44,026 bases of DNA from DAOUAG01 sp034432935 (GCA_034432935.1 DAOUBD010000076.1:1-44026), one strand, 5' to 3'. Positions 8,106-16,569 are shown, numbered from the stretch's first letter. The notes: generated from the letters alone by a model not told the origin. Numbers and translations: made by a program.

Positions 8106-10495
8106 CGCAGCGCAGCGGAGGAGGGCGCCGGAGCCAGGGCTCCGCCCCAGGAAGCCTACCGCACGGGCCCCTGACCGGGATCAGGGTGTTGGAGTTGGCC
8201 GGCGGCATCGCCGTTCAATACCTGGGCCAGTTGTTGGCTGACCAGGGGGCTGACGTTCTCCGGGTCGAGCCGCCAGGCGGCAACGCCCCTGCGTCAGCGA
8301 AAGCTGCGTGTCCTCAATCGAGGGTGTGGGACAGGGGCAAGCGCTCGGCTATGGCAGACCTGAGGTCTGAGGCGGGCCGGGATCTTGTCAGGAGGCTGGC
8401 GTCGGGCGCGGACGTGTTGACCTGCTGCTTCCGCCCTGGGGAGGCAGAGGCCCTGGGCCTGGACCCGGCAGGGCTTCTGGCCGCCAACCCATCGCTGGTG
8501 TACGTCTGGCTTCCGCCGTACGGCGAGGCGGGCCCCTTTGCTGGGCTGCCGCCCGACGATGCAGTGGCGGGGGCCCTGGGTGGAGTCCAAGGGGGGCAGG
8601 CCTCCGAGAGCGGGGACCCGGTGTTCGTCACACTGCCTCTGGCCTCGTACGGGGCTGCGCTGCTGGCGGCCTCCGCCGTTTCGGCGGCGCTCCTGGCGCG
8701 GGAGCGGGATGGCCTGGGCCAACAGGTCACCGTATCGTGGCTGGCCGGGGCCTTAGCGGTGCAAACGGGATCGCTGGTGCGGGCACCCCAGGCGCTGAGT
8801 CCGCTGGCTATGACCGGCCTGAGCCGGCGGCCCCAGGGGGCGATACCGGTCTACAGGCTGTACAGGGCCGAGGATGGCTGGCTGTTCATAGCCTGCGGGA
8901 ACAACGTCTTTTTCAACAAGCTCTGCATCGCACTGGAGAGACCGGAGCTGGCGGCCGACGATCGTTTCTCCAACGCGCCTTGGGGCATCCTGGACCGGGC
9001 GAACCAGGACGCCCTGTACCAGATCATCGCCCCCATCATCGCATCGAGGCCGCGCCAATACTGGCTGGAGTACCTTCAGGGGCACGACGTCCCCTGCGCG
9101 CCCGTGCTGAGCCGGCGCCAGTACCTGGACGACCCCCAGGTGGTGCACAACGGCCTCCGCCTGGAGCTGGAGGACCCGGAGCTGGGGCGGGTGCTGATGG
9201 CCGGGCCCCCCATCACCTTTTGCGGGACTCCGGGGGGCGTGCGGGGACCGGCGCCCAGGCTGGGGGAGCACACGGAGGGGGCCCTGGAAGCCTGGCCGCC
9301 GCGCCGCGCCGGCCGGGGGCGTCCTTCCGGGAAGCCCCCGCTGGAGGGTGTGCGGGTTCTGGACCTGACCTCGTACATCGCCGGCTCTCTCTGCCCGATG
9401 ATCTTGGCCGACTACGGCGCGGATGTGATCAAGGTGGAATCGCTGGAGGGGGACGCCTTCCGTACCTTTGGTCTGGGATTCTTGGGCTGGAATCGGGGCA
9501 AACGGGGCCTGGCTCTCGACTTGCGGTCGGAAGAAGGGCGGGAGGTGCTGTACCGGCTGGTCCGAAGCTCCGATGTGCTAGTCGAGAACTTCCGAACGGG
9601 CGTTACGGCACGCCTGGTCATCGATTACGAGAGGCTTGCGGCTTTGAACCCGCGGCTCATCTACTGCACCCTGGCGGGCTGGGGCGAATCCGGGCCGTAT
9701 GCTGAGCGTCCGGCCTTCGACCCGTTGCTCCAGGCGCGGTCAGGGGCGATGGCGGCCCAAGGCGGCGACGACGACCCGGTGTTCTTGTCGGTGGCCATTA
9801 CGGACTACGCGGCGGCGCACCTGGGAGCCTACGCCGTAACGGCTGCCCTCTTGGCGCGGGCGCGCACTGGCCGGGGCCAGAGGGTGGTGCTGACGCTGAC
9901 GGGCGCCACCATGGCCATCCAGTCTGGGGAGTTCATCTTCCCCGCGGAAGGCGGGAGTTTCGGCCACGAGATCATCGGCGGCAAGGACTTTCCGGGCCCA
10001 TCGGCGGCATACCGGTGCTACCGCTGCCAGGACGGCTGGGTTTTCGTGGCCTGCACGCAGGAGGCCCACTGGCGGGCGTTGGCCAAGGCCATCGGCCGGC
10101 CGGAGCTGGCCTATCCCAACGCCTGGCCGGCGGCGGCCAGGACGGCGCCCCGGGGTGGCGTGGCCAGCGTCATCGCTAAAGAGATGCTGGCCACGGACAT
10201 GAGTTCCGCGGTGCGCCGGTTGTCTGCGAGGGGGGTGCCCTGCGCGCCGATCGTACCCCTTCAGGAGGTGCTTCAGCACCCCCAGGTCAGGGAGAACTCC
10301 TACGCGGTCCGGCACGAGCATCCCGTTTGGGGGGCCATCGAGCAGACGGGGGTGCTGGCGAAGCTATCGCGCACGCCGGGCCGTTCCCAAAGGCCCGCTC
10401 CGGAGCTGGGGCAGCACACGGATGAGCTTTTGCGAGAGGCGGGCTACGGGGACGAAGAGATCGCGGCCCTCAGGCAACGGCGCGTGGTGAAGTAG
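8102..10495 (+). CDS. Double-domain family III CoA-transferase; first domain lacks catalytic Asp
   Basis: A 797-residue protein made of two complete CaiB/BaiF units, each about 375 residues. Unit 1 starts at TGIRVLELAGGIAVQYLGQLLADQGADVLRVE and unit 2 at LEGVRVLDLTSYIAGSLCPMILADYGADVIKVE. Unit 2 keeps the catalytic Asp (D568, SVAITDYAAAH). At the matching place unit 1 has serine (S182, TLPLASYGAAL), so it probably cannot form the aspartyl-CoA anhydride. These transferases normally work as interlocked homodimers, so the fusion may be an internal heterodimer with one active site. The start ATG overlaps the SDR stop; longer GTG-initiated forms overlap the SDR and are not supported. It converges on the regulator at 10506. 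Confidence 0.88.
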   Translation: MTQRSGGGRRSQGSAPGSLPHGPLTGIRVLELAGGIAVQYLGQLLADQGADVLRVEPPGGNAPASAKAACPQSRVWDRGKRSAMADLRSEAGRDLVRRLASGADVLTCCFRPGEAEALGLDPAGLLAANPSLVYVWLPPYGEAGPFAGLPPDDAVAGALGGVQGGQASESGDPVFVTLPLASYGAALLAASAVSAALLARERDGLGQQVTVSWLAGALAVQTGSLVRAPQALSPLAMTGLSRRPQGAIPVYRLYRAEDGWLFIACGNNVFFNKLCIALERPELAADDRFSNAPWGILDRANQDALYQIIAPIIASRPRQYWLEYLQGHDVPCAPVLSRRQYLDDPQVVHNGLRLELEDPELGRVLMAGPPITFCGTPGGVRGPAPRLGEHTEGALEAWPPRRAGRGRPSGKPPLEGVRVLDLTSYIAGSLCPMILADYGADVIKVESLEGDAFRTFGLGFLGWNRGKRGLALDLRSEEGREVLYRLVRSSDVLVENFRTGVTARLVIDYERLAALNPRLIYCTLAGWGESGPYAERPAFDPLLQARSGAMAAQGGDDDPVFLSVAITDYAAAHLGAYAVTAALLARARTGRGQRVVLTLTGATMAIQSGEFIFPAEGGSFGHEIIGGKDFPGPSAAYRCYRCQDGWVFVACTQEAHWRALAKAIGRPELAYPNAWPAAARTAPRGGVASVIAKEMLATDMSSAVRRLSARGVPCAPIVPLQEVLQHPQVRENSYAVRHEHPVWGAIEQTGVLAKLSRTPGRSQRPAPELGQHTDELLREAGYGDEEIAALRQRRVVK

Positions 10496-10514
10496 CGGCC
10501 CCGGGCTAGGGCCG
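10496..10514. terminator. Hairpin between convergent genes, possible bidirectional terminator
   Basis: CGGCCC and GGGCCG (arms 10496-10501 and 10509-10514) can pair around a 7-base loop exactly between two convergent stop codons. There is no T-run on either strand, so termination would be weak or Rho-assisted. Confidence 0.35.
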
Positions 10515-13500
10515 TTGGCGTCCGCTGGTGATGTCGCGGCAAAGGCTATCGAAGTCCGGGACGTCCTCGGGGTCGCCGTCGCGGGAGAGGATCTGGGCGT
10601 AGCGGTTGTAGCAGTAGCGGGCGGCCTCCATCTGGCCGGAACGGATATAGTTGTTCATGAGGCGGTACCAGGCGGCCTCGTTATACTCGTCGAGCTCGAT
10701 GATGCGTTGGCAGAGGTCGGCGCTGCGTTTGAAGTTGCCGGCCTCGCTGTAGACGGCGGCCAGGGAGGCGAGGAGGCTGGTGTACTGCTCCTCCAACTGC
10801 CATCGGAGGCTTTCGGCCCATTCGGAGTAGAAGTCTGGCGCGAAGGGGCCCGTGTAGATGGAGAGGGCTTTTTCCATGATGGCAATGGCTTCTGGGCTGC
10901 CCTTGGGGAGGGTGGCGGCCTGCTGGAGGGCCTCCTGGAACTCCTCCACGTCGAAGCTGAAGTGGCCCCTGGGGTCCAGGACGTAGCGGCCAGAGTCCTT
11001 GGCGACGCATTCTGGGTAGATGGCTTTGCGCAGACGGTGAAGGTTGGAGTGGAAGGCGCTGGTGGTCTTCTCCTCCGGGAGATCAGGCCAGAGGGCGGCG
11101 ACGATCTCCTCCTTGCGCAGGGGGCGCCGGTTGCAGAGGAAGAAGAAGAACATCTCCTTGCTCTTGTTGCTGCGCCACTCCAGGTCGGTAACCTCGTGGC
11201 CGCCGGCCTCGACGCGAGGGTGCCCGAAGCCGTAGGCGCGCACGGTGGTGGCGGCCTCGCCGGCCGGCGCCTCGCTGCCGGCCGAGGCGGCGGCGACAGA
11301 AGTGGCCTTCATCGCCTTGAGAATGCGGGCGTAGTAGCCGTCGGCAGCCTTGTTGGCGGCGGCATACTGGATGAGCAGCGGGTTCTTGGACGCCTCGGAT
11401 ATGAGGAAGTGGTCGTAGCCCAGCTCTGACGCCACCTTGGCGGCGAGCTCGAGATAGTCCAGGGCCGGCCGCTTGCGCTTGAGGGAGAAGAGGGTGGAGG
11501 CCAGGTGGAAGTAGGCGGTCGCCAGTTCGCGGCCGGCGCCAGCCTCCTTGAGGTGGCCGGCGGCCTTCTCCAGGAGGGCCACTGCTTCTTTCAGCTCCCC
11601 TTCGTGGCGGCGGAGGAGGGCCGAGGTCATGAGGCAGATGCCGATGTCCATGTCTCCGCCGTGCTTTTCGGCCTCGGCCATGGCCCGCCTGGCCCAGGAC
11701 TCGCCGTTTACCAGATCGCCCATCGACCGGTAGGTGTTGGCGATGGAGTCCATGATGATGATCAGGACGTAGGCGTCGTCCAGTGACCAGGCCTGGTCCA
11801 GGGCCGAGTTGTAGATCTCCAGGGCGGCGGCGAAGTCGCCCTGGTCTCGCTTGATGTCGGCGAGGGTGTGGAGGAGGTAGACCTCTGGGCGGCGGCCCTC
11901 GACGGCCTTGGCCCGCTCCAGCCCCTGCCGTACCAGCTCTTCGGCCTTGGCGTAGTCGCCCTGCAAGTAGTAGGCGTTGGCCAGGCTGAGGATGGTGGCG
12001 GCGAGACGTTGGTGGTTGCCCAGCTTGGTCCAGCGCTGGCGGGCGCGCTCGAGATAGGTCGCCGCTTCGCTGATACGGCCGGCAACGACAAGGGTGGCAG
12101 CAAGCTGGTCCGAGGTATAGGCGATGTTGTACATGTCGCCCTGGGCCTCGTAGATATCCAGGACGGCGGTGAGCTCTTGGATGGCCTCCGTCAGCTTGCC
12201 CGCGAGGCTGGAGGTGATGCCCAGCTCCTTCCGGGCCTCGGTGAGGACGGAGGTGGGCCCGTCCTTTTCTAGAAGGATGGCGCGGGCCTTAGCCAGGGCG
12301 TCCCTGGACTCGGCATAGTCGCCTTTGATGCGGAGGCACATGCCGCGAGTGATCAGCGCCTCGGCCAGGGGGAGCCAATCGTTATTGGCCTCGAAGGAGG
12401 CGGTGGCCTGGGCCAAGAGGGCGAGGGCCCTGTCCGCCTGGTTCAGATAGTAGAGGATGCGGGCCTTCCATAGGAGGAGCTTGGGCTGGCGGGCCAGTTC
12501 GCCGGCCGGGATCGCCTCGAGCCAGTCGGCCAGGGTGTCCCAGCGCCCCTCCTCGAACAGGCGCCACCCTACGCGGTCCGTGACCCGCACCACCTGGTCC
12601 CAGGCGCCGGCCTGAATATGGTGGTATACGGCCTCGCTCCAGTTCTCGCTCTTCTCCCGGATGGCGGCAGCCTGAAGGTTCAGGTCGACAAAACGCTGGG
12701 GATCACGGTTGCGCAGATGGCTGATGAGGAAGGCGCGGAAGAGTTTGTGATAGCGGTAGATGGAGCCCGCCTCTTCCCGGTAGACGAAGAGGTTGCGGCC
12801 TTCCAGGAAGTCCAGCTTCTCCTCGGCGTCGGTAATGGCCAGCAGACTGTTCAGGCTGGCCACGTCCATCTGGCGGAGGACGGCACTCTCGGTGAGGAAG
12901 CGCCGCAGCTCCTCCGGCAGCGGTTCGAACACCTCGAGGGCGATGTACTGATAGAGGGTATCGGTCGGCCTGAGCTGCTCCAGGGATACGTGGGTTTGGG
13001 CCGCGCGGACCCGGTCGGCGAGGAGGATCAGGGCAGCGGCCCAGCCGTCGGTAATGTCTGAGAGGTGCTGTGCGTCGTCCAGGGAGATCTCCTTGCCCAG
13101 GACCTCCCGGAAGAGGTGGGCCACTTCTTCGCAGGTGAAGGCGAGCTCCTGGGCGTCGATGGACGCTATCTCCTGCTTCACGGACATGACGGGGAAGATG
13201 CCGAGGCGGGGTTGGACGCGCCCCGAGAGGATGACAGAAGAGGAAGCCGGAAGCCGGTAGATCCAGCCCTCGATGGCCTTGACCAGGGAAGGAGGGGCAT
13301 CCTCCAGCATGTGGAGGTTGTCCAGGACGAAGACGAGGGGCTGTCCTGCGCCCTCCATCGCCGCCGCCATTAGATCGGTGGCCGTCTCTGGCGAAAGATG
13401 CTCGCCCTCCATCAGGGCACGGGCGAGATCAGCTCCGAACCCTGTGAACTGGCGCTGGCCAGCCGCCAGAAAGTAGCGGAGGAACGTTTCGAGATCGCGG

Positions 13501-13754
13501 TCGCGTTCGTCCAGGGTGTACCAGCAGACGGGGAGGGGAGAAGAACGGGCGAAGTCCAGGAGGAGGGTGGTCTTGCCGTACCCGGCAGGGGCGGTCACCA
13601 GCACCACCCGCCGCTCCAGCGCGGCGCTGAGGGCGTCGACCAGCCTCTGACGCCGAATGATGACGGACCGGGTGGAGGGCAAGGTAACCTTTGAAGGGTA
13701 GGGTACCCCCAATGGTGCAGGGCCCCTGTCGTGGGTCTTGGTAGTCTCAGCCAT
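10506..13754 (-). CDS. Large ATPase-TPR-BTAD transcriptional regulator (MalT/SARP-like)
   Basis: A 1082-residue signal-transduction regulator. Order of parts: a P-loop ATPase with Walker A APAGYGKT (residues 55-62) and a Walker B-like VFVLDNLHML; a winged-helix linker; a long array of TPR-like helices from about 400 to 800; then a C-terminal OmpR-type winged helix (EWRSNKSKEMFFFFL... RKEEIVAALWPDLPEEKTTSAFHSNLHRLRKAIYP) and a BTAD helical domain to the end. The winged helix should bind DNA while the TPR region senses a ligand or partner and gates ATP-dependent oligomerisation. It carries no LuxR HTH. The start at MAETTKTHD is chosen because upstream residues look like non-coding sequence; GTG/ATG starts back to 13883 exist. 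It may control the divergent secreted CAP protein or the convergent CoA genes. Confidence 0.85.
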   Translation of the reverse strand: MAETTKTHDRGPAPLGVPYPSKVTLPSTRSVIIRRQRLVDALSAALERRVVLVTAPAGYGKTTLLLDFARSSPLPVCWYTLDERDRDLETFLRYFLAAGQRQFTGFGADLARALMEGEHLSPETATDLMAAAMEGAGQPLVFVLDNLHMLEDAPPSLVKAIEGWIYRLPASSSVILSGRVQPRLGIFPVMSVKQEIASIDAQELAFTCEEVAHLFREVLGKEISLDDAQHLSDITDGWAAALILLADRVRAAQTHVSLEQLRPTDTLYQYIALEVFEPLPEELRRFLTESAVLRQMDVASLNSLLAITDAEEKLDFLEGRNLFVYREEAGSIYRYHKLFRAFLISHLRNRDPQRFVDLNLQAAAIREKSENWSEAVYHHIQAGAWDQVVRVTDRVGWRLFEEGRWDTLADWLEAIPAGELARQPKLLLWKARILYYLNQADRALALLAQATASFEANNDWLPLAEALITRGMCLRIKGDYAESRDALAKARAILLEKDGPTSVLTEARKELGITSSLAGKLTEAIQELTAVLDIYEAQGDMYNIAYTSDQLAATLVVAGRISEAATYLERARQRWTKLGNHQRLAATILSLANAYYLQGDYAKAEELVRQGLERAKAVEGRRPEVYLLHTLADIKRDQGDFAAALEIYNSALDQAWSLDDAYVLIIIMDSIANTYRSMGDLVNGESWARRAMAEAEKHGGDMDIGICLMTSALLRRHEGELKEAVALLEKAAGHLKEAGAGRELATAYFHLASTLFSLKRKRPALDYLELAAKVASELGYDHFLISEASKNPLLIQYAAANKAADGYYARILKAMKATSVAAASAGSEAPAGEAATTVRAYGFGHPRVEAGGHEVTDLEWRSNKSKEMFFFFLCNRRPLRKEEIVAALWPDLPEEKTTSAFHSNLHRLRKAIYPECVAKDSGRYVLDPRGHFSFDVEEFQEALQQAATLPKGSPEAIAIMEKALSIYTGPFAPDFYSEWAESLRWQLEEQYTSLLASLAAVYSEAGNFKRSADLCQRIIELDEYNEAAWYRLMNNYIRSGQMEAARYCYNRYAQILSRDGDPEDVPDFDSLCRDITSGRQRP

Positions 13755-13885
13755 CTTTCCCCGGTAGGAAGAGGCGCCTCGCCTCGCAAAGCAAAGACGA
13801 AGGCGAGGGCTCATCGTTACAGCGTGTCCGGTACGGGGCAGCCGCCTTGACGGGTGCGGCTGGCCCGGGGGAAACTGCCTCAAGT

Positions 13886-14803
13886 ATGGACGCGGAGACC
13901 GGGCGCAAGATAGGCGGGAAGCTGGGCACGCGGCGTTCTGTGGCGTGGCTCCTGGCCGCCGTCTTATCGGTGGCAGCCCTGGCGCCGGCGGCCTGGCCGG
14001 GGATGCAGGCCGGAGGACTGGCCGCGCCGGCTCTGGATAGCGAGGAGCAGTCGTTCATGGAGCTGCTGAACGCCTACCGCGCCCAGAACGGCGCCGGGCC
14101 TCTGGCCGTGAACGCCCAGCTCACCGATGCAGCCACCTGGATGAGCGAGGACATGGCCTCCAAGGGCTACTGGCCAGATTCTACTTACTGTGCCCAGTTC
14201 GGTATCGGCGGTCACTGCGACTCCTTGGGCCGGACGTTCATAGAGCGCATCCTCGCCTTCGGCAACGACTCCTTCGTTTACCTGGGCGAGAACATCGCGC
14301 GGGGTTCCGGCTCTGCCCAGTGGGTGTTCGATGGCTGGAAGGGCTCCCCCGGACACAACGCTAACATGCTGGACACCCGCTACAACGTGGCTGGCGTGGC
14401 CCGCGCCCTCGGCCCGTGGGGGTGGTACTGGACGCTGGATCTGGGGTGGGTCGCCGGCTTTGGCGCTACTCCTACGCCGGCATCTACGCCGGCGCCCTCG
14501 CCGACGGCCACGCCGACGCCCACGCCAACGGCGACCCCAACGCCCACCCCGACGGCAACGCCGACGCCGACGCCCACGTTAGCGCCGGTGCATGGGGACG
14601 CCAACTGCGACCGCCAGGTTGACGCCGTGGACGCCCTGGCTATCCTCCGTTGGGCGGCCGGCCTGGAACCCGGGGCGGCCTGCTTAGCGCAAGCGGACGC
14701 CAACTGCGATGGGGCCTTGGATGCCGTGGACGCCCTGGAGGTGCTGCGCTATGTGGCGGGGCTGCCGGTCCCGCCGCGAGAGGGCTGCGAAAGCCTGGGC
14801 TAG
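13886..14803 (+). CDS. Secreted CAP (SCP/PR1) domain protein with dockerin-like repeat
   Basis: A 305-residue exported protein. It has a basic N-region and hydrophobic signal (SVAWLLAAVLSVAALAPAAW), then a CAP domain at about 55-190 with the family marks GENIARG, SPGHNANML and a HCDSLG segment that could supply the other cavity histidine. A Pro/Thr-rich linker follows. The C-terminus has two F-hand calcium motifs of type I dockerin kind (DANCDRQVDAVDALAILR and DANCDGALDAVDALEVLR). CAP proteins are extracellular hydrolases or lipid-binding proteins; the dockerin could dock it on a cohesin at the surface. The ATG at 13886 is taken; a TTG 39 bases upstream would add an unlikely leader. Its TAG stop overlaps that of the convergent crotonase. 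Confidence 0.85.
   Translation: MDAETGRKIGGKLGTRRSVAWLLAAVLSVAALAPAAWPGMQAGGLAAPALDSEEQSFMELLNAYRAQNGAGPLAVNAQLTDAATWMSEDMASKGYWPDSTYCAQFGIGGHCDSLGRTFIERILAFGNDSFVYLGENIARGSGSAQWVFDGWKGSPGHNANMLDTRYNVAGVARALGPWGWYWTLDLGWVAGFGATPTPASTPAPSPTATPTPTPTATPTPTPTATPTPTPTLAPVHGDANCDRQVDAVDALAILRWAAGLEPGAACLAQADANCDGALDAVDALEVLRYVAGLPVPPREGCESLG
14464..14582 (+). repeat. Low-complexity Pro-Thr linker repeat inside the CAP gene
   Basis: About 120 bases of near-tandem short units (variants of ACGCCGACGCCC and CCGACGGCAACG) encode PTPTPTAT-like residues. This is a typical inter-domain linker of exported Chloroflexota proteins and may vary in length between strains by slippage. Confidence 0.8.
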
Positions 14804-15567
14804 GCCCGGCCTTCCTTTTCCAGCCGCTCCCGGCGCTGGGCCATGAGGCGGCTGTAAAGCAGGAGGTCTTGGTCGCTGTACACAGCGTCGCCCATTTCGG
14901 TGCCCCGCTTCAGGGCGCGGATGGTCGCCTTGGTGAGGGCCACGGGCAAGGGTGGCTTGCTGATCACCTTGGCAGCGAGCTCCCGGGCCGTCTTCTCCTC
15001 CTGGCCGTCCGCGCAGAGGTGGGTCACGAGCCCATAATCGTAAGCCTGGCGGGCGCTGAACCGTTCGCAGGTGACCGTCAGTTCCAGGGCGCGGGCATGG
15101 CCGATTTCGCGAGCCAGGCGGGGAAGGGCGTTCCAGCCCAGAGGTAGCCCAAGCTCCACCTCTGGTATGGAGAACCAGGTGGATTCGCCCGCCACCCGTA
15201 GGTCGCAGCACAGGGTCAGGACGACGGCGCCGCCGATGGCAAAGCCATGCACCGCGGCGATGGTTATCTGGTCCAGGTTTTCGATGGCGGCCGAGGTCCG
15301 GCTGCCGACGCCCGAGATGTGGCGGACTTCCAGGTCATTGGCAGAGCCGGGCAGGCGCCACTCGCTGGTGTCGGCGCCCGATGAGAACCCTTTGCCCTCG
15401 CCGGCTAGGATCACTACCCGGGTCTCGACATCGTCCGCTAGCCTGCGGCAAAGGTCCTGGATCTCGGCGTGCATCTGGCGGTTGATAGCGTTGCGGCGGT
15501 CAGGGCGGCAGAGCCGCACCGTCATGAGGGGGCCCTCCTGCTCGACCCGTATAGTCTCGTACGCCAT
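14800..15567 (-). CDS. Crotonase-family protein lacking the first catalytic Glu
   Basis: A 255-residue crotonase. The first oxyanion loop is GFSSGADTSEW and the second is GFAIGGAVVLTLCCD. In this second block the hydratase Glu (GxGxEL) is replaced by Val (GGAVVL), while the second acid in IPEVELG is kept. With only one acid it may be an isomerase or another crotonase activity rather than a hydratase. The ATG has GGAAGGAG eight bases upstream; the frame stays open to 15945 but the upstream part overlaps the divergent zinc-ribbon gene. Its stop shares CTAG with the CAP gene. Confidence 0.87.
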   Translation of the reverse strand: MAYETIRVEQEGPLMTVRLCRPDRRNAINRQMHAEIQDLCRRLADDVETRVVILAGEGKGFSSGADTSEWRLPGSANDLEVRHISGVGSRTSAAIENLDQITIAAVHGFAIGGAVVLTLCCDLRVAGESTWFSIPEVELGLPLGWNALPRLAREIGHARALELTVTCERFSARQAYDYGLVTHLCADGQEEKTARELAAKVISKPPLPVALTKATIRALKRGTEMGDAVYSDQDLLLYSRLMAQRRERLEKEGRA

Positions 15568-15643
15568 GGCTGCATCTCCTTCCCTGTGGCTCTGAGGTGG
15601 CGGGGCCAGTGTAGGGCGGGTTGGCGCAGGGGGCAACGGCCTG

Positions 15644-15672
15644 TTGCCAACCTTGCCGGCGCCGCCTATAAT
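15644..15672 (+). promoter_or_regulatory. Sigma-70-type promoter for the zinc-ribbon gene
   Basis: TTGCCA (15644-15649), a 17-base spacer and a perfect TATAAT (15667-15672) precede the gene by about 58 bases. Predicted transcript start is near 15679. Confidence 0.65.
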
Positions 15673-15729
15673 GTGTCCGCTTCTTGCGCCCAAGCGCCAG
15701 CCAATTGCCGGTAAAGAGGGGGTCCGCCC

Positions 15730-16080
15730 GTGCCATACGCGGATAAGCTTCTGGTCTGCCGCCAATGCGGCTCGACGTTCGTTTTTTCTGCGGGGGAACA
15801 GGCATTTTACGCCAGCCGGGGCCTTGCCCACGAGCCGGGGCGCTGCCCATCGTGCCGAAGGCTGCGGCGGGAGTCTCCCAATACGTGGTACGTGCACTAC
15901 GGCCCTTCCGCCAGCTTCGGCGGCAAGGGGGCCCGGCAGATGCATCCGGTAACATGCTCCTCTTGCGGCCAGATGACGGAGGTGCCCTTCCTTCCCGCCG
16001 CGGGGAGGCCGGTGTTCTGCCGCGAGTGCTTGCAGGGGCGCCGGCGGCCGCCGGTAGGGCAGGCGGCGCCGCGGGCCTGA
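15730..16080 (+). CDS. Zinc-ribbon domain protein, two metal sites
   Basis: A 116-residue cytoplasmic protein with two zinc ribbons. The first uses CRQCG (about residues 10-13) and CPSC (about 39-42) around FVFSAGEQAFYASRGLAHEP. The second uses CSSCG and CREC around QMTEVPFLPAAGRPVF. This pair is a known uncharacterised family (CxxC-x-EVPF-type) frequent in Chloroflexota; roles in RNA or ribosome binding have been suggested for relatives but not shown here. GTG start, with GAGG about 12 bases upstream. It stands alone between the crotonase and the ileS leader. Confidence 0.8.
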   Translation: MPYADKLLVCRQCGSTFVFSAGEQAFYASRGLAHEPGRCPSCRRLRRESPNTWYVHYGPSASFGGKGARQMHPVTCSSCGQMTEVPFLPAAGRPVFCRECLQGRRRPPVGQAAPRA

Positions 16081-16130
16081 GCCCGGTCTGGCGAGCCAGG
16101 TCCCTGGGCCGCCATCGGCGGGCTGCCGGT

Positions 16131-16159
16131 TTGACAGCCTGCGGGGCCGCCGTTACACT
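16131..16159 (+). promoter_or_regulatory. Sigma-70-type promoter for the T-box leader and ileS
   Basis: TTGACA (16131-16136), spacer of exactly 17 bases, TACACT (16154-16159). Transcription should start near 16166, leaving a leader of roughly 400 bases before ileS. Confidence 0.75.
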
Positions 16160-16165
16160 GGGCCT

Positions 16166-16524
16166 CAAACAGGAAGAAGCGCCCAAAGGCGACGACGGAG
16201 ACGAGTACGCCGGGCCAGCCCGCACAGCGAGTCCTGCCTGGCCTGCCCTGAGCGCAGCCCGCCAGGGCGCGGCCGAAGGGTGTGAGGGGACGCGGAGCCC
16301 CCGGCGGAAGATCCCTCCCGAGCCGCCGACCGAAAGCCGGCACCAGGCGCCACGGCGTCCTTGGCGGCGAGTAGACTCGGCCGGAAGCCACCGTTAGCAG
16401 AGGCAGGGGCATAATCCTTCCCCGGAGGGACGTGCCCCGCAGCGAGGGCCCCCGCTTGCTGGCGGGGGAACCAGGGTGGTACCGCGAGTGCCAGAGGCTC
16501 GTCCCTGCGGGGCGGGCCTTTTTC
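16166..16524 (+). promoter_or_regulatory. T-box riboswitch, isoleucine-responsive (ileS leader)
   Basis: The diagnostic T-box AGGGTGGTACCGCG is at 16473-16486. Its TGGT would pair with the NCCA end of uncharged tRNA with an A discriminator base, as in tRNA-Ile. AGTA of Stem I is at 16204-16207 after a GGAGACG lead-in, and a candidate specifier ATC (Ile) is at 16311-16313; the specifier choice is less certain. AGGG of the T-box can pair with CCCT at 16503-16506, forming the antiterminator that excludes the terminator stem. Uncharged tRNA-Ile should thus raise ileS expression. Confidence 0.9.
16496..16523 (+). terminator. Intrinsic terminator of the T-box leader
   Basis: GGCTCGTCCC (16496-16505) pairs with GGGGCGGGCC (16509-16518) using two G-U pairs and a 3-base loop, followed by TTTTT. 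The 5' arm overlaps the antiterminator partner, giving the expected either/or switch. Confidence 0.85.
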
Positions 16525-16569
16525 GTAGGCTACGGGCTGAGATCACCCGATGGACGGAAGAGGAGAGGC

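Noticed and set aside
14464..14582. Tandem short units as a CRISPR array or VNTR of its own
   Set aside because: No spacer-repeat pattern; the units are in frame and encode an inter-domain linker.
14380..14703. Minus-strand frame rich in VGVGVAVGVG
   Set aside because: It is the complement of the Pro-Thr linker repeat.
15765..16397. 210-codon plus-strand frame
   Set aside because: It overlaps the zinc-ribbon gene in another frame and runs through the T-box leader; not protein-like.
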